A stretch of DNA of 64,000 nt from JAFALK01 sp042701975 (GCA_042701975.1 CP170561.1:2046001-2110000); one strand, 5' to 3'. Counted from the first letter of the stretch, positions 8,285-17,399 are shown. The notes: a model not told the origin generated them from the sequence alone. Made by a program: numbers and translations.

Positions 8285-9614
8285 TCTCCTCGGTCGTCAC
8301 GACCTCGCCGCGCAGCGAGTGCGCAAACGCGGTCGTGATCCGCACGTCGATCAGCTGGTTCATCAGCCGCGGATGGCCCTTGAAGTTGACGATGCGGTTG
8401 CACTCGGTGCGGCCCATCAGCTCAGAGGCGTCCTTGCGTGAGGTGCCGGTGACCAGGATCCGCTCGACCTTGCCGACCATGCCTTCGCTGATCTTCACCG
8501 CGTTCGCCTCGATGGCGGCTTGCAGCTCCTGCAGGCGACGCACCTTCTCCTCGTAAGGCGTCGCATCTTCCAGATTCGCCGCCGGCGTGCCGGGGCGAGG
8601 GCTGAAGATGAAGGAGAAGCTGGCGTCAAAGCCCACGTCCTCCACCAGCTTCATCAGCTTGGCGTGGTCGTCTTCCGTCTCGCCGGGGAAGCCGACGATG
8701 AAGTCGCTGGCGATGCGGATGTCCGGGCGGATGGCGCGCAGCTTGCGCACGATGCTCTTGAACTCCAGCGCCGTGTAGCCGCGCTTCATGGCCATCAGGA
8801 TGCGGTCGCTGCCGTGCTGCACGGGCAGGTGCAGGTGGTTCACCAGCTGCGGGATCTTGCCGTAGGCCTCGATCAGGCGCGGGCTGAACTCGTTCGGATG
8901 GCTGGTGGTGAAGCGCAGGCGCTGGATGCCGGGGATTTCGGCCGCGTATTCCAGCAGCAGCGCGAGGTCGGCGAACTCATCGCTGTCCGCCATCTTGCCG
9001 CGATAGGCGTTCACGTTCTGGCCGAGCAGGTTGATCTCCATGACGCCCTGGTCCGCCAGGCCGGCGATCTCGGTCAGCACGTCCTCGAACGGGCGCGAGA
9101 CTTCCTCGCCGCGCGTGTACGGCACCACGCAGTAGGAGCAGTACTTCGAGCAGCCTTCCATGATCGACACGAAGGCCGAAGCGCCCTCGACCTTGGCCGG
9201 CGGCAGGTTGTCGAACTTCTCGATCTCGGGGAAGGAGATGTCCACCTGCGGGCGGCGTTGCTCCTGGCGCGCAGCCAGCATCTGCGGCAGGCGGTGCAGG
9301 GTCTGCGGACCGAAGACCACGTCCACGTAAGGCGCGCGCTCGATGATGGCGGCGCCTTCTTGCGAGGCGACGCAGCCGCCCACGCCGATCATCACGCCCT
9401 TGGCCTTGAGATGCTTGACGCGGCCGAGGTCGCTGAAGACCTTCTCCTGCGCCTTCTCGCGCACCGAGCAGGTGTTGAACAGGATCAGGTCCGCGCTCTC
9501 GGGATCGTCGGTCTTTTCATAGCCTTCGGCGGCGCCCATCACGTCTGCCATCTTGTCCGAGTCGTACTCGTTCATCTGGCAGCCGAAGGTTTTGATGAAG
9601 ACTTTTTTGGTCAT
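8247..9614 (-). CDS. miaB: tRNA-2-methylthio-N6-dimethylallyladenosine synthase MiaB
   Basis: Radical SAM methylthiotransferase of 455 residues that adds the methylthio group to i6A37 of tRNA. The N-terminal UPF0004 domain has the cluster cysteines in FIKTFGCQMNEYDSD, FNTCSVREKA and GVGGCVA. The radical SAM motif CXXXCXXC appears as CSKYCSYCVVPYTRG, and a C-terminal TRAM domain follows. The ATG at 9614 (MTKKVFIKTFGCQMNE) is chosen over an upstream open extension that lacks homologous character. Confidence 0.96.
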   Translation of the reverse strand: MTKKVFIKTFGCQMNEYDSDKMADVMGAAEGYEKTDDPESADLILFNTCSVREKAQEKVFSDLGRVKHLKAKGVMIGVGGCVASQEGAAIIERAPYVDVVFGPQTLHRLPQMLAARQEQRRPQVDISFPEIEKFDNLPPAKVEGASAFVSIMEGCSKYCSYCVVPYTRGEEVSRPFEDVLTEIAGLADQGVMEINLLGQNVNAYRGKMADSDEFADLALLLEYAAEIPGIQRLRFTTSHPNEFSPRLIEAYGKIPQLVNHLHLPVQHGSDRILMAMKRGYTALEFKSIVRKLRAIRPDIRIASDFIVGFPGETEDDHAKLMKLVEDVGFDASFSFIFSPRPGTPAANLEDATPYEEKVRRLQELQAAIEANAVKISEGMVGKVERILVTGTSRKDASELMGRTECNRIVNFKGHPRLMNQLIDVRITTAFAHSLRGEVVTTEEISGASAATTAAA

Positions 9615-9770
9615 GGCAGGTCCGGGTGTGTTCTTGCGCGCAGCAATCCCCGAACGGCCATTCATTCACCGCCCGCGGAACGGGCGATGGATCGGCTCAC
9701 AGCGGGGCTGGTATGTGTCCAGGGGCTGCAATATGCGTGATAAGGCCGCAATTCTACCGGCGGCGCCTCT

Positions 9771-10169
9771 TCAGGGCTTCTTCCAGGTCTGCGTCGCCGC
9801 GTCAAATTGCCAGGCCGCGGCTTCCTGCGGCGTGCGTGGCCACAGCTTGTTGGCCAGCTCCGCCGAGTTCAGCACCCACACCGTCAGCAGCAGGCCCGAA
9901 CTGGGCTCGACCACGTAGTGGACGATGGCTTTCTGCCCCGTGAGGCTGCCGGGCTGCAGCAGCATGTTGGTGTCGCTGAAGACGCGTCCGCCGGGTGCCA
10001 GCTTGGCGGGCTTGCCGTTGATGAGGGCGTCCGGATATTGCGTCAGCAGGAACTCGCCGCGCAGGGCGGTGGGCGGGAAGACGCGATGCGTCTGGGCCTG
10101 GACGGCTGGCGCGGCGAAGGCAGCGCTAACGCTCAAAGCCAGCGCAAGAAGATGGCGGCGTTGCAGCAT
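9771..10169 (-). CDS. Exported protein, function unknown
   Basis: The 132-residue product has a signal peptide (MLQRRHLLALALSVSAAFAAPAVQA) and a mature domain rich in short beta-strand stretches (FPPTALRGEFLLTQYPDALI, AIVHYVVEPSSGLLLTVWVL) ending QFDAATQTWKKP. The ATG at 10169 is preferred because GGAG lies eight bases before it. A GTG at 10178 would overlap the upstream stop but has no ribosome site. It follows the hydroxybutyrate dehydrogenase gene at once, so it is likely in the same transcript. No family was recognised. Confidence 0.72.
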   Translation of the reverse strand: MLQRRHLLALALSVSAAFAAPAVQAQTHRVFPPTALRGEFLLTQYPDALINGKPAKLAPGGRVFSDTNMLLQPGSLTGQKAIVHYVVEPSSGLLLTVWVLNSAELANKLWPRTPQEAAAWQFDAATQTWKKP

Positions 10170-10174
10170 CTGGA

Positions 10175-10957
10175 TCACTCCATCGACCAGCCGTGGCTGA
10201 CGATCAGCGACTGGCCAGTCAAGGCGTTGGTCGGGAAGGCCGCGAACAGCAGAGCCACGCGGGCGACGTCATCCAGGGTGGTGAACTCGCCGTCCACCGT
10301 GTCCTTGAGCATGACCTTCTTGATCACGTCTTCCTCGCTGATGCCCAGCGTCTGCGCCTGCTCGGGGATCTGCTTGTCCACCAGCGGCGTGCGCACGAAG
10401 CCGGGGCAGATCACGTTGGCGCGCACGCCCTTGGTCGCGCCTTCCTTGGCTACGGTGCGGGCCAGGCCCAGCAGGCCATGCTTGGCCGTCACATAGGGCG
10501 CCTTCAGCAGCGAGGCCAGCTTGCTGTGGACCGACCCCATGTAGATGATGGAGCCGCCGCGGCCCTGCGCGTACATGTGCTTGATGCAGGCCTTGGTGGT
10601 GAGAAAGGCACCGTCCAGGTGGATGGCCAACATCTTCTTCCACTCGGCGAACTCGAACTCCTCGACCGGATGCACGATCTGGATGCCGGCGTTCGACACG
10701 AGGATGTCCACGCCGCCAAAGGCCGCCACCGTGGCCTCCACGCTGGCGTTAACTTGCTCCTCGCTTGTCACGTCCACGGCCACGCCGATGGCCTGCCCAC
10801 CGGCGGCCCTGATCTCCTCGGCCGTGGCCTGAGCCGCGGCGAGGTTGAGGTCGGCCACCGCCACCTTGGCGCCTTCGGCCGCATACAACAGCGCGATTGC
10901 CTTGCCGATGCCGCTGGCGGCGCCGGTCACGTAAGCCACTTTGTCCTTGAGCTGCAC
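10175..10957 (-). CDS. hbdH: 3-hydroxybutyrate dehydrogenase (SDR family)
   Basis: Short-chain dehydrogenase of 260 residues. The NAD-binding TGAASGIGKAIA, the structural NAG (SNAGIQIVHPVEEF) and the catalytic YxxxK (YVTAKHGLLGLA) are all present. The segment GSVHSKLASLLKAPYVTAKHG and the C-terminus ALTGQSLIVSHGWSME match D-3-hydroxybutyrate dehydrogenases, which oxidise hydroxybutyrate to acetoacetate. In polyhydroxybutyrate-storing Burkholderiales this lets the cell use the depolymerised polymer. Confidence 0.9.
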   Translation of the reverse strand: MQLKDKVAYVTGAASGIGKAIALLYAAEGAKVAVADLNLAAAQATAEEIRAAGGQAIGVAVDVTSEEQVNASVEATVAAFGGVDILVSNAGIQIVHPVEEFEFAEWKKMLAIHLDGAFLTTKACIKHMYAQGRGGSIIYMGSVHSKLASLLKAPYVTAKHGLLGLARTVAKEGATKGVRANVICPGFVRTPLVDKQIPEQAQTLGISEEDVIKKVMLKDTVDGEFTTLDDVARVALLFAAFPTNALTGQSLIVSHGWSME

Positions 10958-10996
10958 GGGAACCTCCGCAAAAAGATTGAACGGGCACAGTGTCGC

Positions 10997-11243
10997 TCAG
11001 AGCCGATGACGCTGCAGCGACGCTGACTTCAGCGCGCGGACTGGTAGCCCTCCAGCTGCAAGACCCTCGCCCTTCACCGGAAAGCGGGCGATCCCCTTGT
11101 TCGCGCCGCTCCAGCCGGCGATCAGGCCCGGCGGCCGGCCAACAGCGTTCAGGCAAGGCACAGCCTTCGGATCGGGCAGGCAGATGCGCAGCGGCACTGC
11201 CGTCGCCGCGGCAACCTGGCAGCTCAGCGCAGCGACCGGGCGG
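10997..11243 (-). pseudogene. Possible gene remnant after the DUF1501 gene
   Basis: Directly after the DUF1501 stop, one reverse frame reads VPLRICLPDPKAVPCLNAV and continues through GWSGANKGIARFPVKG to a stop at 10997. About 55 codons show G/C-rich third positions like real genes here. No start codon in this frame gives a sensible N-terminus, and the last 20 codons lose the bias. It may be the 3' remnant of a gene deleted at its 5' end, perhaps pilin-like, or a chance frame. Confidence 0.25.
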
Positions 11244-12614
11244 TCAGAAGATGCCGATGTCCTTGACGCTGTAGTTGCCGATCTGCGGCAGCACGAGGGG
11301 CAGATCACCGGCGCTGACGCCCATCCAGGTCGCTAGCGTGGCGCCGAGCTGATCGACCGCCGTGCCCGGCAGCAGCCGGCCCTGGCCCACGTCGTGCGCG
11401 CCGCCCAGGCCGTACTCGGGCATGTCGCCGATGAAGCGGCCACCCTTGACGGCGCCGCCCATCACGAAGTGGTGGCTGCCCCAGCCGTGGTCGGAGCCGT
11501 CGCCGTTGCTGGTGAGTGTGCGGCCGAAATCGCTGGCGGTGAAGGCGGTCACCTGCTGCGCCACGCCCAGCTCGGTCATTGCGGCCTGGAAGCTGCCCAG
11601 TGCACCGTCGATGTTCGAGAGCAGGCCCGGGTGCTGATCGACCAGGAAATCGTGCAGGTCGAAGCCGCCCAGCGAGACGAAGAAGACCTGCCGTTTGGCG
11701 CCAAGGCTCGATCGTGCGGCGATCAGCTTGGCCACCATCTGCAGTTGCATGGCCAGGTTGTTGGCGGTGTCGAACGGCGTGGCCAGCGCGGGCAGGCCGG
11801 CCAGCGCGCTGGAGACGATGCCCTGCGCGTTGACTGAGCGCGAGACCACGGTGTTGAGCTCGCTCTCCATCCAGTGGCTGCGGTTGTTGGCGGTGATCAG
11901 GCTGCGCAGCGCGTCAGCACAGGCCTGCGAGCCGTACAGCGGCTTGGTGATTGCGTTGATGGCGACCGCGCCGCTTGGCGCGATCTGGTACTGCACGGCC
12001 TGCTGACCGGCCATGAAGACGGCGTTGCCCGAGACGTTGATGCAGGTGAAGGTGGCGTTGCCGTTGCCCGAGAGGAAGAGGTCGCCCATGCGGCCGCCCC
12101 AGCCCGAGATCGCGCCTTCTGGCGATGAGGCCTGCCAGACGCTTTGCTGGTCGTTGTGCGAGAACAGCTTGGGCGGCAGCGGCACGCTCTGCGCCTGGTA
12201 CTGCGCCAGCGTGGTCGGCTGCACCAGCGTGCCCACATTGAGCAGCACGCCGAGCGAGCCGGCATCGAAGAGGCCCTTCATGCGCGTGAGCTGCGGCGCC
12301 AGCGCCAGCTGCGCGCCACCGGGCAGGGCGGTGCTGGGCGTCAGCGGCAGCAGTTGATCGCGCGCGGTGGCCAGGGTCTGGCGGATCTGCGCGTAGCTGG
12401 CGTAGGTGGTGGCGTCGTACGGCACGACGGTGTTGGCGTAGTCGTTGCCGCCGTAGAAGAAGACGCAGACCAGGGCCTTGTAGTCGCTCGCGGTCTGAGC
12501 GGAAGCCTCGGCCATGGCCGCCAGGTTCAGCGCCCAGGGCGCGGCGGTGCCCATCAGGCCCAAGGCGGAGCTTCGGCGCAGGAATTCGCGGCGCTGGAGT
12601 TGTTTCACGCTCAT
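11244..12614 (-). CDS. DUF1501 protein, Tat-exported
   Basis: The 456-residue protein starts with a twin-arginine signal (RREFLRR at residues 8-14). The family core is visible: VCVFFYGGNDYANTVVPYD, then FVSLGGFDLHDFLVDQHPGL, the SDFGRTLTSNGDGSDHGWGSH motif and the C-terminal GVSAGDLPLVLPQIGNY. DUF1501 proteins resemble sulfatase/alkaline-phosphatase-fold enzymes and are found beside DUF1800 genes, but their substrate is unknown. The start overlaps the DUF1800 stop by four bases (ATGA), a strong sign that the two act together in the periplasm or at the cell surface. Confidence 0.9.
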   Translation of the reverse strand: MSVKQLQRREFLRRSSALGLMGTAAPWALNLAAMAEASAQTASDYKALVCVFFYGGNDYANTVVPYDATTYASYAQIRQTLATARDQLLPLTPSTALPGGAQLALAPQLTRMKGLFDAGSLGVLLNVGTLVQPTTLAQYQAQSVPLPPKLFSHNDQQSVWQASSPEGAISGWGGRMGDLFLSGNGNATFTCINVSGNAVFMAGQQAVQYQIAPSGAVAINAITKPLYGSQACADALRSLITANNRSHWMESELNTVVSRSVNAQGIVSSALAGLPALATPFDTANNLAMQLQMVAKLIAARSSLGAKRQVFFVSLGGFDLHDFLVDQHPGLLSNIDGALGSFQAAMTELGVAQQVTAFTASDFGRTLTSNGDGSDHGWGSHHFVMGGAVKGGRFIGDMPEYGLGGAHDVGQGRLLPGTAVDQLGATLATWMGVSAGDLPLVLPQIGNYSVKDIGIF

Positions 12615-14293
12615 TGCAGCACCTGGTATTCGGGAGTGGCCATCACCATCAGGATCGCAGCCTGCACGCGATTCTTCTTGTTGGCATCCGTGGTCGAAGC
12701 CATCGTGCCGATGGCGGTGACGAGGCTCGAGCGCGTGGCAGAAGACAGGCTGGAGCCGGTCAGCAGCAGCGACCAACGATCGACGAGCGCGGCGGCGTCC
12801 ACGGAGCCGGCCAGTTCGGCGTCGTACACGGGCTTGAGTTCGCCGATGCCGTTGGCGATGACGCCCTGCATGAAGTTCAGATAGCCGGCCACCGAGCTCT
12901 CGTTGCAGAGCTGGAACTCCGGCGCGGTGACGTTGTTCGTGCCCAGCTGCGAGTTCGGCGGCACATAGCCGGGGCGGAAGAAATTGAAGACCGAAGGACT
13001 GCGCATCGGGCTCTGGCCCAGGCGGCTGGCGGGGTTGCTCAGGTCGCCCACGTTCCACAAGTCGGTCGGCGAGGCAAGGCCGACGGCGCGCGCCCATTGC
13101 AGGAAGCGCATCACCGGCTCGCGCAGCTTGCCGCTGCCGTTGCCGCTGGGCGCGGCACGGGCTTCCTTGTCGAGCAGGATGGCGCGCAGCACGGCTTTCA
13201 GGTCGCCGCGCACGCCGGCGCCGTTGTCGTTGAACACGGCGGCGATGCGTGCCACGTAGGCCGGACTCGGGTTGGAGCACACGAAGCGCTGGATCAACTG
13301 ACGGCCGATGAAGGGGCCGACGTTCGGATGACTGGCCAGCGTGTCCAGCGCGACGCCCAGCGCGGCGGGACCGTCGGCGGTGGCGGAGATGCTCACGTCC
13401 AGCACCTTCTTGGCGCCGGTGGTGAAGCGCGCGGCGATGTTGACCATGGGCCGCTGCGCGTAACTCGGCTCGGTGTTGCTGGCGTTGTCGAACTCCCAGC
13501 CGGTGAAGACCGCGGCCAGGTCGGTGATCTGCTGCTGACCGTAGGTCGGGATCGGCTTGCTGGAGCCGTCGAGCTTGGGCGTGCCGTCGAGATTGAGCTG
13601 CACCAGGCCGATGGAGAACAGCTGCATCACTTCGCGTGCGTAGTTCTCATCGGGCAGGCGGCCGGTCTTGGGATCGGCCTTGCGGTTGCCGCGCATGTTC
13701 AGGTAGACGCCCATGGCCGGCGAGAGCGTCACGGCCTGCAGCAGCGCGCGGTAGCTGCCGAAGGCGTTGGCCTCCAGCACGTCCACGTAGGCGGCAGTGA
13801 GGAAGCCGCGCCAGGCCACGGGGATGCCGTTCATCGAGGCCACGAAGATCTCCGACAGCGCCAGCACCATGCGCTGGCGCAGCACGTCGGGCGAGCTGAT
13901 CAGCTTGCGCCACAGCGTGTTGTCCGCGCCGTTGAAGTTGTTGGCGTTGGTGGCCACGGCGGCATAGCCGGCCGCCACCATCCAGTCGTAGTGGCTGCTC
14001 GTGCGGGGCAGGGCGAACTGTGCGTCCAGCCAAGCGGCGTAACCCTGCGCCTTGACCGTGGCGATGCCGTCCGTCGTGCCACCGAAGGCGGCCTGGGAGA
14101 GAAAGCGCGAGGCCTCGCCATCGCTGGGCGTGGCCGGAGGTGGCGCAGGCGCCGGGCCGGGCGCGGGCGAAGGGCCGCCCCCGCCACCGCCGCCGCCGCA
14201 TGCGGCCAGCGTGCTCGAGACGGTGAGTGCGGCCGGGCAGGCCAGCGGCCTGGGCGCCCGGGTCGGCGTAATGAATGTGGTGTCGGCTTCCAT
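12611..14293 (-). CDS. DUF1800 lipoprotein
   Basis: The 560-residue protein begins with a lipoprotein signal whose lipobox is TLAAC, followed by a poly-glycine and proline/alanine linker. Family motifs are FLSQAAFGGTTDGIATV, LPDENYAREVMQLFSIGL, PNVGPFIGRQLIQRFV and SVFNFFRPGYVPP. DUF1800 function is unknown; genes are nearly always paired with DUF1501, as here. The ATG at 14293 abuts a GGGGGAG, closer than an ideal ribosome site, so the start is slightly uncertain, but no downstream start would keep the signal sequence. Confidence 0.88.
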   Translation of the reverse strand: MEADTTFITPTRAPRPLACPAALTVSSTLAACGGGGGGGGPSPAPGPAPAPPPATPSDGEASRFLSQAAFGGTTDGIATVKAQGYAAWLDAQFALPRTSSHYDWMVAAGYAAVATNANNFNGADNTLWRKLISSPDVLRQRMVLALSEIFVASMNGIPVAWRGFLTAAYVDVLEANAFGSYRALLQAVTLSPAMGVYLNMRGNRKADPKTGRLPDENYAREVMQLFSIGLVQLNLDGTPKLDGSSKPIPTYGQQQITDLAAVFTGWEFDNASNTEPSYAQRPMVNIAARFTTGAKKVLDVSISATADGPAALGVALDTLASHPNVGPFIGRQLIQRFVCSNPSPAYVARIAAVFNDNGAGVRGDLKAVLRAILLDKEARAAPSGNGSGKLREPVMRFLQWARAVGLASPTDLWNVGDLSNPASRLGQSPMRSPSVFNFFRPGYVPPNSQLGTNNVTAPEFQLCNESSVAGYLNFMQGVIANGIGELKPVYDAELAGSVDAAALVDRWSLLLTGSSLSSATRSSLVTAIGTMASTTDANKKNRVQAAILMVMATPEYQVLQ

Positions 14294-14427
14294 CTCCCCC
14301 GCTCGATCGTGTGTTCGGGCGCAATCTAGTTGATGCAGCCCAGGGACGGTGAAAGGACTTGTAAGGGACGAAGCGCGGATCCATCCAAACGTCCGGAAAT
14401 TCACAGGCCGGCAACGAGGGGACAGCC

Positions 14428-14778
14428 ATGCGCAAGACTTGCACCGACACGCAGCTGCGACAGATGTTGCAAGCGGCCCACCAGCGCCGCGCGATTGCGG
14501 AGGCGCTGGCCGACTGCATCTCGCTGGCCAACGAGGCCTACGCCCGGCGGCACGGCTGCGATCCGATCGAGCGCATCGGGCGCAACCTGCTCGAGCTGGT
14601 GCCGACCGAGGATCGCGACGCCGTGCGCGCGCAGATGGCTGCGGCGCTGTGCACCGACGAGGTGCTGGAGAGTTGCCAGCCGGATCATCGAGGGGGATTG
14701 GACGCCGGCGATTCAGAGGACGGGCCGGGTCTGATCGAGCAGGCCGAGCCGCGTGTTCAGCTTGCCAAGACCGCCTGA
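14428..14778 (+). CDS. Stand-alone PAS-domain protein
   Basis: The 116-residue protein is preceded by GAGGGG, six bases before the ATG. The segment ISLANEAYARRHGCDPIERI followed by GRNLLELVPTEDRDAVRAQM is a typical PAS core: N-A-F/Y near the second strand, GRNLLELVP and ED-R-VR in the helix-linker region. No kinase, GGDEF or HTH follows. The C-terminal 35 residues are polar and look disordered. It could be a minimal sensor or a decayed PAS protein. It is isolated between reverse-strand genes. Confidence 0.6.
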   Translation: MRKTCTDTQLRQMLQAAHQRRAIAEALADCISLANEAYARRHGCDPIERIGRNLLELVPTEDRDAVRAQMAAALCTDEVLESCQPDHRGGLDAGDSEDGPGLIEQAEPRVQLAKTA

Positions 14779-14802
14779 CCGAGGAGAACCTTGCCCCGAA
14801 AC

Positions 14803-15450
14803 TCAGGGCTGGGCCGGCTTGGTGCAGAAGGCCGTCGTCTGCGTGTGGTCCGCGCCCCAGGTGCGCCAGCCGTGCGTGTCGATGTGGATACGCCCCGAGG
14901 GATAGCGCGACAAGCCCATGTGCAAAGCCTGGCCCTGGGTCTGCCAAAAGCGGCACAGCCGCTGGTCGGTCTCGTCGCTTTCCGCTGGCGTGGCGACGGG
15001 GCGGAAATCGATGGCGAAGGACCGCAGGTGAGCGCTGCCCTTGGCGCCACCGGCGCAAGCGTTGAGCGTCTCGTCGCGATAGCCGGAGTAGACGACGACG
15101 CGGCCGAGCACGCCTTGCGCGCGCATCGTCTTCAGGAGCGTGAGCACCGAGTAGACCTCGGGCCACTGCGCCTCGGGCGGCAGGGCGTAGGGCTCGGCAT
15201 TGCACTTGGCCCAGTCGCTGGCGGAGCGCAGCAGCTCGTGCAGCGGCACCTGCTCGGCCAGGCCGCGGGCGTCGAGCTGGGCTGCGAAGGCTGCTAACGG
15301 CGCGTTCGTGCGGGCCCGCCATTCGGCAAAGCTTTGCTCGGTGCGGATTTCGCCATCGGCGTTCGGAGCCGGAGCCGGAGCCGCAGGTGGGTTGCTGGCG
15401 CAGGACGCCAAGAGGAGCAGGGGTGCGAGCAGCAGGGCGGTCTTGGTCAT
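14803..15450 (-). CDS. M15-like D,D-peptidase domain lipoprotein
   Basis: The 215-residue product has a lipoprotein signal with Cys17 in LLASCASN. The C-terminal half carries VVVYSGYRDETLNACAGG, the GSAHLRSFAIDFRP motif (H and D as zinc ligands) and GRIHIDTHGWRTWG (final His ligands). These are hallmarks of the M15A/YcbK-like zinc peptidase fold, which acts on peptidoglycan cross-links. Catalytic residues appear intact. It likely sits at the outer membrane, facing the periplasm. Confidence 0.75.
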   Translation of the reverse strand: MTKTALLLAPLLLLASCASNPPAAPAPAPNADGEIRTEQSFAEWRARTNAPLAAFAAQLDARGLAEQVPLHELLRSASDWAKCNAEPYALPPEAQWPEVYSVLTLLKTMRAQGVLGRVVVYSGYRDETLNACAGGAKGSAHLRSFAIDFRPVATPAESDETDQRLCRFWQTQGQALHMGLSRYPSGRIHIDTHGWRTWGADHTQTTAFCTKPAQP

Positions 15451-15472
15451 CCCGCCATTGTTGCTCGCCCGC

Positions 15473-16384
15473 TCAGTTCAGGCCCAGCTGCTCCTCGCGC
15501 AGCCGGCGGATGTCCCGGGCCGGCGGCAGACCGAAGAAGCGGCTGTACTCCCGGTTGAACTGCGACGGGCTTTCGTAACCCACGCGATGCCCCGCCATGC
15601 CCGCGTCGATCTGCTCGCTGAGCATGATGCGGCGCGCCTCCTGCAGCCGCAGCTGCTTCTGGAACTGCAGCGGGCTCATGGCCGTCACTTCCTTGAAGCG
15701 GCTGTGCAGCGAAGACACACTCATGTGCGCCTCGCGCGCCAGCGCCTCCATGTGCAGCGGCTGGTGAAAGTCGTTGTACAGGCGCTGGATCACCTGGGCC
15801 ATGCGCTGGCTGTGGCTGTTCACGATGGCCATCTGCGCGAGGCGCCAGCCTTCCGGGGCGCGCAGCAGGCGGTAGAGGATCTCGCGTTGGCACAGCGGCG
15901 CCAGGGTGGCGATGTCGCCGGGCGAGTCCAGCAGGTTCACCAGGCGCAGCACGGCATCGAACAGCGTCGTCGTCATCGTGCCGACAAAGAGGCCGCGCTG
16001 GGCCTGGCGGCTGGCGCCGGTGTCCAGGTCCTTGAGCTCCAGTGCCAGGGCGGCCACATCGCGCACATCGAACTCGAGCTTGAGGCCGAGGTAGGGATGT
16101 TCTTCCGAGGCCTCGATCACGTGGCCCGAGACCGGCAGGTTCTGCGAGGCGACCAGGTAGGTGCCACTGTCGTAGTCGTAGACCTCGTCGTTGAGCAGCA
16201 CACGCTTGCTGCCCTGGGCCAGCACGCAGAAGGCCGGTTGTTGCAGGCCATGCGCGGGCGGGCGCGCACGCGTCATGCGCACCAGAGTGAGGCGCGGGAC
16301 GACGGTTTCGTAGATCCCGTCGACGCCGCCGGTGTGGCGCTCGATCTGCGCGGCCAGGTCGGCGCGCATGACGGTGATCTTCAT
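15473..16384 (-). CDS. AraC-family transcriptional regulator
   Basis: The 303-residue form starts at ATG 16384. The N-terminal AraC_N domain (YETVVPRLTLVRMTRARPPA, LAQGSKRVLLNDEVYDYDSG) is followed by two HTH motifs (LHMEALAREAHMSVSSLHSR and AGHRVGYESPSQFNREYSRF). An alternative ATG at 16435 adds 17 residues. Neither has a clear ribosome site, and 16384 gives the usual family N-terminus. The target is unknown; the next reverse gene is the M15-like lipoprotein, 22 bases away. Confidence 0.88.
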   Translation of the reverse strand: MKITVMRADLAAQIERHTGGVDGIYETVVPRLTLVRMTRARPPAHGLQQPAFCVLAQGSKRVLLNDEVYDYDSGTYLVASQNLPVSGHVIEASEEHPYLGLKLEFDVRDVAALALELKDLDTGASRQAQRGLFVGTMTTTLFDAVLRLVNLLDSPGDIATLAPLCQREILYRLLRAPEGWRLAQMAIVNSHSQRMAQVIQRLYNDFHQPLHMEALAREAHMSVSSLHSRFKEVTAMSPLQFQKQLRLQEARRIMLSEQIDAGMAGHRVGYESPSQFNREYSRFFGLPPARDIRRLREEQLGLN

Positions 16385-16662
16385 CTGTTCGGCCGAGCGG
16401 TCTTCGCTGTCGGCTCGCTTGAAGGCTGTCAGCATGAACGAACAGTAATGTTTGCGGCGCCGTTTGTCTTGTGCCCCAGGGGCCAAAAGAAGGCCGGCTG
16501 GAGCTTCGTGCAAGGACTCAAGAGGATTTTGCAAGCGGCCGCACCGGCACCGCCGCACCCGCGAGGATCGTGCAATACCCGGCGAGGAATGGTCTAACGC
16601 CTGACCTCAGCCGACTTCTACAGTCACTCCTCATCAATCAGGAGCTGACCGTCATGATTCGA

Positions 16663-17346
16663 TCACTTGGAGGTCTTCGCCGCTTTACTCGCAGGTTGGG
16701 TCGCAGCTTTGGCAGCAGGCTTGGGCGGCTTTCCCGGCCAGGCCCGCATCGCCGACTCGGCCACCTGCACCAGCGCTTCGCGGCTCGCGCCGTCGGCAGC
16801 CTGCATGGACATGCCGCGCATCACCGTGGCGTAGAAGCCCGCCAGCGCCGCGGCATCGGTGCCGGCCGGCAATTGCTCGCGCTGGATGTCGCACTCGATG
16901 CGGCAGCGAATGCCGTTCACGCTGGCCTCGCGCCGCTTGGACAACGCCGCCTGGATGTGGGCCGAAGCCTGGCTGCAGTTGGTGGCGGCCATGGCGATCA
17001 TGCAGCCGCGCGGATGGTCGTTGCAGGTCTGTTCCTCGGCCAGTTCCAGCATCAGCCGGCGGATCGCGTCGAAGGCGGTGGGTTCTTCTTCCAGCGCGAG
17101 CGGGAAGCCGGCGCCGGGGCCGTTGGCATAACGCTCGATCGCAGCGAAGAACAGCCGCTCCTTGTCGCCGAAGGCGGTGTAGAGACTGGGTGCGGTGATG
17201 CCCATCGCAGCGGTCAGCTCGGCGACGGATGCGGCTTCGTAGCCACGCTGCCAGAAGACGTGCATGGCCTGCTCAAGGGCCTTGTCTCGGTCGAACGACA
17301 GCGGGCGGCCGCGCGGCTTGACAGCCTTGGGCTCTTCGATTTTCAT
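16663..17346 (-). CDS. TetR-family repressor, probable regulator of the RND pump
   Basis: The 227-residue protein has the TetR HTH at about residues 18-65 (ALEQAMHVFWQRGYEAASVA, then MGITAPSLYTAFGDKERLF). The C-terminal ligand domain includes a CNDHPRGCMIAMAA segment common in the AcrR/YxaF-type. An AKAA/SKAAK tail is lysine-rich. It is divergent from the efflux operon, and an inverted repeat overlaps that operon's transcription start. The ATG at 17346 lacks a ribosome site, and its likely -10 hexamer is only eight bases upstream, suggesting a leaderless message. Control of the pump is inferred from position. Confidence 0.88.
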   Translation of the reverse strand: MKIEEPKAVKPRGRPLSFDRDKALEQAMHVFWQRGYEAASVAELTAAMGITAPSLYTAFGDKERLFFAAIERYANGPGAGFPLALEEEPTAFDAIRRLMLELAEEQTCNDHPRGCMIAMAATNCSQASAHIQAALSKRREASVNGIRCRIECDIQREQLPAGTDAAALAGFYATVMRGMSMQAADGASREALVQVAESAMRAWPGKPPKPAAKAATQPASKAAKTSK

Positions 17347-17354
17347 AATGATCG

Positions 17355-17383
17355 ATAATAAATGTCTTGACGAGTCCGCGCAA
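17355..17383 (-). promoter_or_regulatory. Predicted sigma-70 promoter of the TetR gene
   Basis: On the minus strand TTGCGC (17383-17378) and TATTAT (17360-17355) are separated by 17 bases. The predicted start falls one or two bases before the ATG at 17346. It interleaves with the efflux-operon promoter on the other strand. Confidence 0.55.
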
Positions 17384-17395
17384 GCCAACTACATT
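17367..17395 (+). promoter_or_regulatory. Predicted sigma-70 promoter of the RND efflux operon
   Basis: TTGACG (17367-17372) and TACATT (17390-17395) are separated by exactly 17 bases. The predicted start is near 17402, inside the inverted repeat below. This leaves a leader of about 225 bases before the adaptor gene. Confidence 0.65.
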
Positions 17396-17399
17396 GCAA

